14,760 nt of DNA from CAZVON01 sp964628435 (GTDB taxonomy: Bacteria; Patescibacteriota; Microgenomatia; Levybacterales; UBA12049). This document shows, piece by piece, positions 13,295 to 14,760 of this stretch (the stretch's first letter is position 1; every line of letters begins with the position of its first letter). The notes beneath the pieces were generated by a model that saw only the letters and a program-made list of their open reading frames with translations, was not told where the DNA came from and ran no database searches. A program made the position numbers and the translations under genes. The stretch is from the NCBI GenBank assembly GCA_964628435.1, contig CAZVON010000028.1, positions 1 to 14,760 on the forward strand, read 5' to 3'.

Positions 13295-14253
13295 GGGGTC
13301 GCTATAAATGCATTTCTCCAAATGTTAAAGTCTATAAGATCAACTGAGCCGTCGTGGTTAAGGTCTGATTGTCTGGTTGGTCTAAGACTTAGGAATTCTT
13401 CTTTCCAGAAGTTGAAATCGCTAATTGTTATACCAGGTTGACCATCGATCTCGCCCGCAACTGGTACCGGCGTTGCCGTAGGAGGTACTGGAGTAGGTGT
13501 GGCAGTAGGTAAGGGGGTAGGAGTATTCGTTGGTAAGGGCGTAGGCGTTGGTGTAGCAGTGGGTAACGGTGTTGGCGTTGGACTGGGAGTACTCGTTGGC
13601 GTTGGGGTTGGTGTATTGGTTGGCCGTGGTGTTGGCGTTAACGTTGGGGTTGCGGTTGGAATCGGAGTGGGACTAGGAGTGGCAGTTGGCAATGGAGTAG
13701 GAGTTGCCGTGGGGGCAAGCGCGACCGTGTACGATCCAACAGTATTTGTGCCAACAGGCAGTAAATTGTCGTTTCCAAGAGCAGTTACCTGGTTGTTTTG
13801 GAACCCAACAGTGGCAGTACCAACTTGTTTTGCCTTAAAGGTTATGGTGCCAAGAGACAGTGGGTTTTGGGTGTTTTGATTTGCGGACGTATCCACAACC
13901 ACAAAACGAAATGTTCCATTGTTATTGTTTGGCGGATTATTAATGATTACTGTGTTTAAGGTAGTATTCGGCTGGAAAGATAGGGCTTCTAAAATATCCG
14001 AATCAAATGTGAGCGTGAAATCAACTCCAGTGATATTATATCCCGCGCTATTTGCCAAAGAAATCGCTACTGGTAAGGTATCGTTTACTATCGCATTTGC
14101 AGTTTGTGGCGAGAGCTGGAAAGATACTTCTTGTCCAGTCGCGCGTGATCGGATTTCTTGTTGTTGACGAACAAGGTAAATAGTAAGAGGAATAGAGAGT
14201 AAAAGGATAAGACCGAGGATAAGAAGAAGTATTTTTCTGCGGTCAAGCTGCAT
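13291..14253 (-). CDS. anchored cohesin-dockerin protein
   Basis: The 320-residue protein has a membrane segment (8-27) with the signature PLTIYLVRQQQEIRSRA (22-38), a cohesin-like domain (42-178; ITGVDFTLTFDSDILEALSF and LGTITFKAKQ), an 86-residue Thr-Pro linker (180-265) and a C-terminal dockerin (266-316). The second dockerin loop, SDLNHDGSVDLIDF, is complete; the first (EIDGQPGITISDF) lacks some Ca ligands. It can in principle bind one dockerin and one cohesin. Its first 38 codons are DNA-identical to those of the gene at 10895, while the cohesin parts have diverged. The TGA stop overlaps the ATG of the subtilase gene, so the two are probably made together and the protease may dock on this protein. 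Confidence 0.85.
   Translation of the reverse strand: MQLDRRKILLLILGLILLLSIPLTIYLVRQQQEIRSRATGQEVSFQLSPQTANAIVNDTLPVAISLANSAGYNITGVDFTLTFDSDILEALSFQPNTTLNTVIINNPPNNNNGTFRFVVVDTSANQNTQNPLSLGTITFKAKQVGTATVGFQNNQVTALGNDNLLPVGTNTVGSYTVALAPTATPTPLPTATPSPTPIPTATPTLTPTPRPTNTPTPTPTSTPSPTPTPLPTATPTPTPLPTNTPTPLPTATPTPVPPTATPVPVAGEIDGQPGITISDFNFWKEEFLSLRPTRQSDLNHDGSVDLIDFNIWRNAFIATP
13459..13716 (-). repeat. Thr-Pro linker-coding low-complexity tract (cohesin-dockerin)
   Basis: About 86 codons of TPTP, PTATP and PTNTP-like units form the longest linker in the window. It separates the cohesin from the dockerin. Long uninterrupted frames on the opposite strand here are a by-product of the repeat. Confidence 0.9.
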
Positions 14254-14264
14254 ATCAACACAAA

Positions 14265-14281
14265 TCTCTTACAAAAAGAGA
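14265..14281 (-). promoter_or_regulatory. small hairpin in cohesin gene leader, copy B
   Basis: Same TCTCTT/AAGAGA stem as at 10907-10923, here 12 bases before the ATG at 14253. Function unknown. Confidence 0.35.
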
Positions 14282-14292
14282 CTCATGTATGT

Positions 14293-14322
14293 AGCATAGT
14301 AAATACCAATCCTTATTGTCAA
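14293..14322 (-). promoter_or_regulatory. promoter of the cohesin-dockerin / subtilase operon
   Basis: Minus-strand TTGACA (14322-14317), 18-base spacer, TATGCT (14298-14293), then 39 bases to the ATG at 14253. It should drive the cohesin-dockerin gene and the coupled subtilase. Confidence 0.75.
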
Positions 14323-14760
14323 TGAATATTTTTGCAGGAATCTGGTTGGAAGACTGAATGGTGCTTATAAAATTTGGTTCTGCGTATTCAACTTCGGGAA
14401 GAGAGGAATAGACTTTTGCGGCATCTTCAACACTCATTATTCCGTTGAGTTTAAACAGGAAAGTGTTTTTAAGCGCTGGGTTGTCTGATTGGTTGAATAC
14501 TTTTTCTTTTTTTACAACCCCAATTTTTTTGTCGGCATTGTTGAGGCGATCTAGTTTTATTTCCCACTCATTCTTGCTAGGATTCCAAGAAAATATGCGA
14601 GCGAAAACATATTGAATAAATCCTTGTATTGTGGAGCGTTTTTGGTTTTCTAATTGCACTTTTTTTGCAGTTCTTCGGGTGAGTTGTTAGGCTTGTACTG
14701 TACAATAATCTCATTGGGCGCATAGGTCCTATTAGGAGAGGAGCCTGAAATTTCCTTATG

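Larger units (their letters stand above)
14141..14760. repeat. 620-bp direct repeat, copy B (reaches window end)
   Basis: Matches 10783-11402 at an offset of 3358 and continues to the last base, so its true right end is outside the window. It carries the same anchor start, promoter, leader hairpin and propeptide remnant. Confidence 0.93.
14255..14760 (-). pseudogene. truncated subtilase propeptide gene, copy B (5' end outside window)
   Basis: Same sequence as copy A: part of the signal-peptide/propeptide frame, the A-AAA-AAG slip site (14665-14659) followed by a TAG (14650-14652), then the 134-codon second frame ending at 14255, one base before the ATG of the cohesin-dockerin gene. The protease domain is absent. 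Because the frame break is identical in both copies, it predates the duplication or conversion event, or it is functional. Confidence 0.75.

Noticed and set aside
13295..13321. Start of the subtilase at 13321
   Set aside because: It would add nine residues before a normal signal peptide; the ATG at 13294 gives the signal peptide directly and overlaps the upstream stop as ATGA.
13499..13879. Long plus-strand reading frame rich in Gly-Val repeats
   Set aside because: It is the reverse complement of the Thr-Pro linker codons; such repeats stay open on both strands. The minus-strand product has coherent domains.

Overview
The window looks like part of the genome of a Candidate Phyla Radiation (Patescibacteria) bacterium, most likely of the Microgenomates group. 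This is an inference from sequence style; no marker gene fixes the lineage. The supporting signs are an AT-rich genome, very long Thr-Pro linkers in predicted surface proteins, repeated dockerin and cohesin modules, N-terminal anchors ending in a QQQ...RxRA signature, and promoters so close to start codons that many mRNAs should be leaderless. TAA, TAG and TGA all end genes at sensible places, so the standard bacterial code fits and the UGA recoding of Gracilibacteria/SR1 is unlikely.

Left edge (1-127, minus strand): the 5' part of a tRNA-Ile(GAU) gene cut by the window edge, preceded by the orphan 5' half of a tRNA-Val(GAC)-like gene, both behind an extended -10 promoter. Next, on the plus strand, come two housekeeping-type genes: a small beta-carbonic-anhydrase-like protein (197-607) and a FolC-type Mur ligase (673-2184). 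FolC carries an in-frame insertion of about 114 bp that resembles an intergenic repeat. Its start codon abuts a 10-bp-arm inverted repeat.

The rest (2137-14760, minus strand) is a cluster of exported proteins. In transcription order these are: a truncated subtilase-propeptide gene (14760-14255, cut by the window edge), a cohesin-dockerin protein (14253-13291), an active-looking subtilase with a C-terminal dockerin (13294-11513), a second copy of the truncated propeptide gene (11468-10897), a cohesin-CBM-dockerin protein interrupted by one in-frame TAG (10895-9537), a cohesin-X-module-dockerin protein (9521-8253), a large multidomain dockerin protein (8194-5876), a small cohesin protein (5825-5184), a Cys-rich FnIII-dockerin protein (5119-2726) and a short cohesin protein (2718-2137). 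The last one runs 48 bp into the convergent folC.

Cohesins and dockerins are partner modules that join proteins non-covalently with calcium. Here five predicted cohesin proteins (three of which also carry a dockerin) sit with six predicted dockerin proteins, a protease and carbohydrate-binding-like modules. The simplest reading is a cell-anchored, self-assembling surface network. It is cellulosome-like in architecture, but in this window its only recognisable enzyme is a protease and no glycoside hydrolase is seen. A 620-bp repeat, identical wherever compared, carries promoter, propeptide remnant and membrane anchor. It is joined to two different cohesin domains 3358 bp apart, which suggests recent recombination that shuffles surface modules behind one expression/export cassette.
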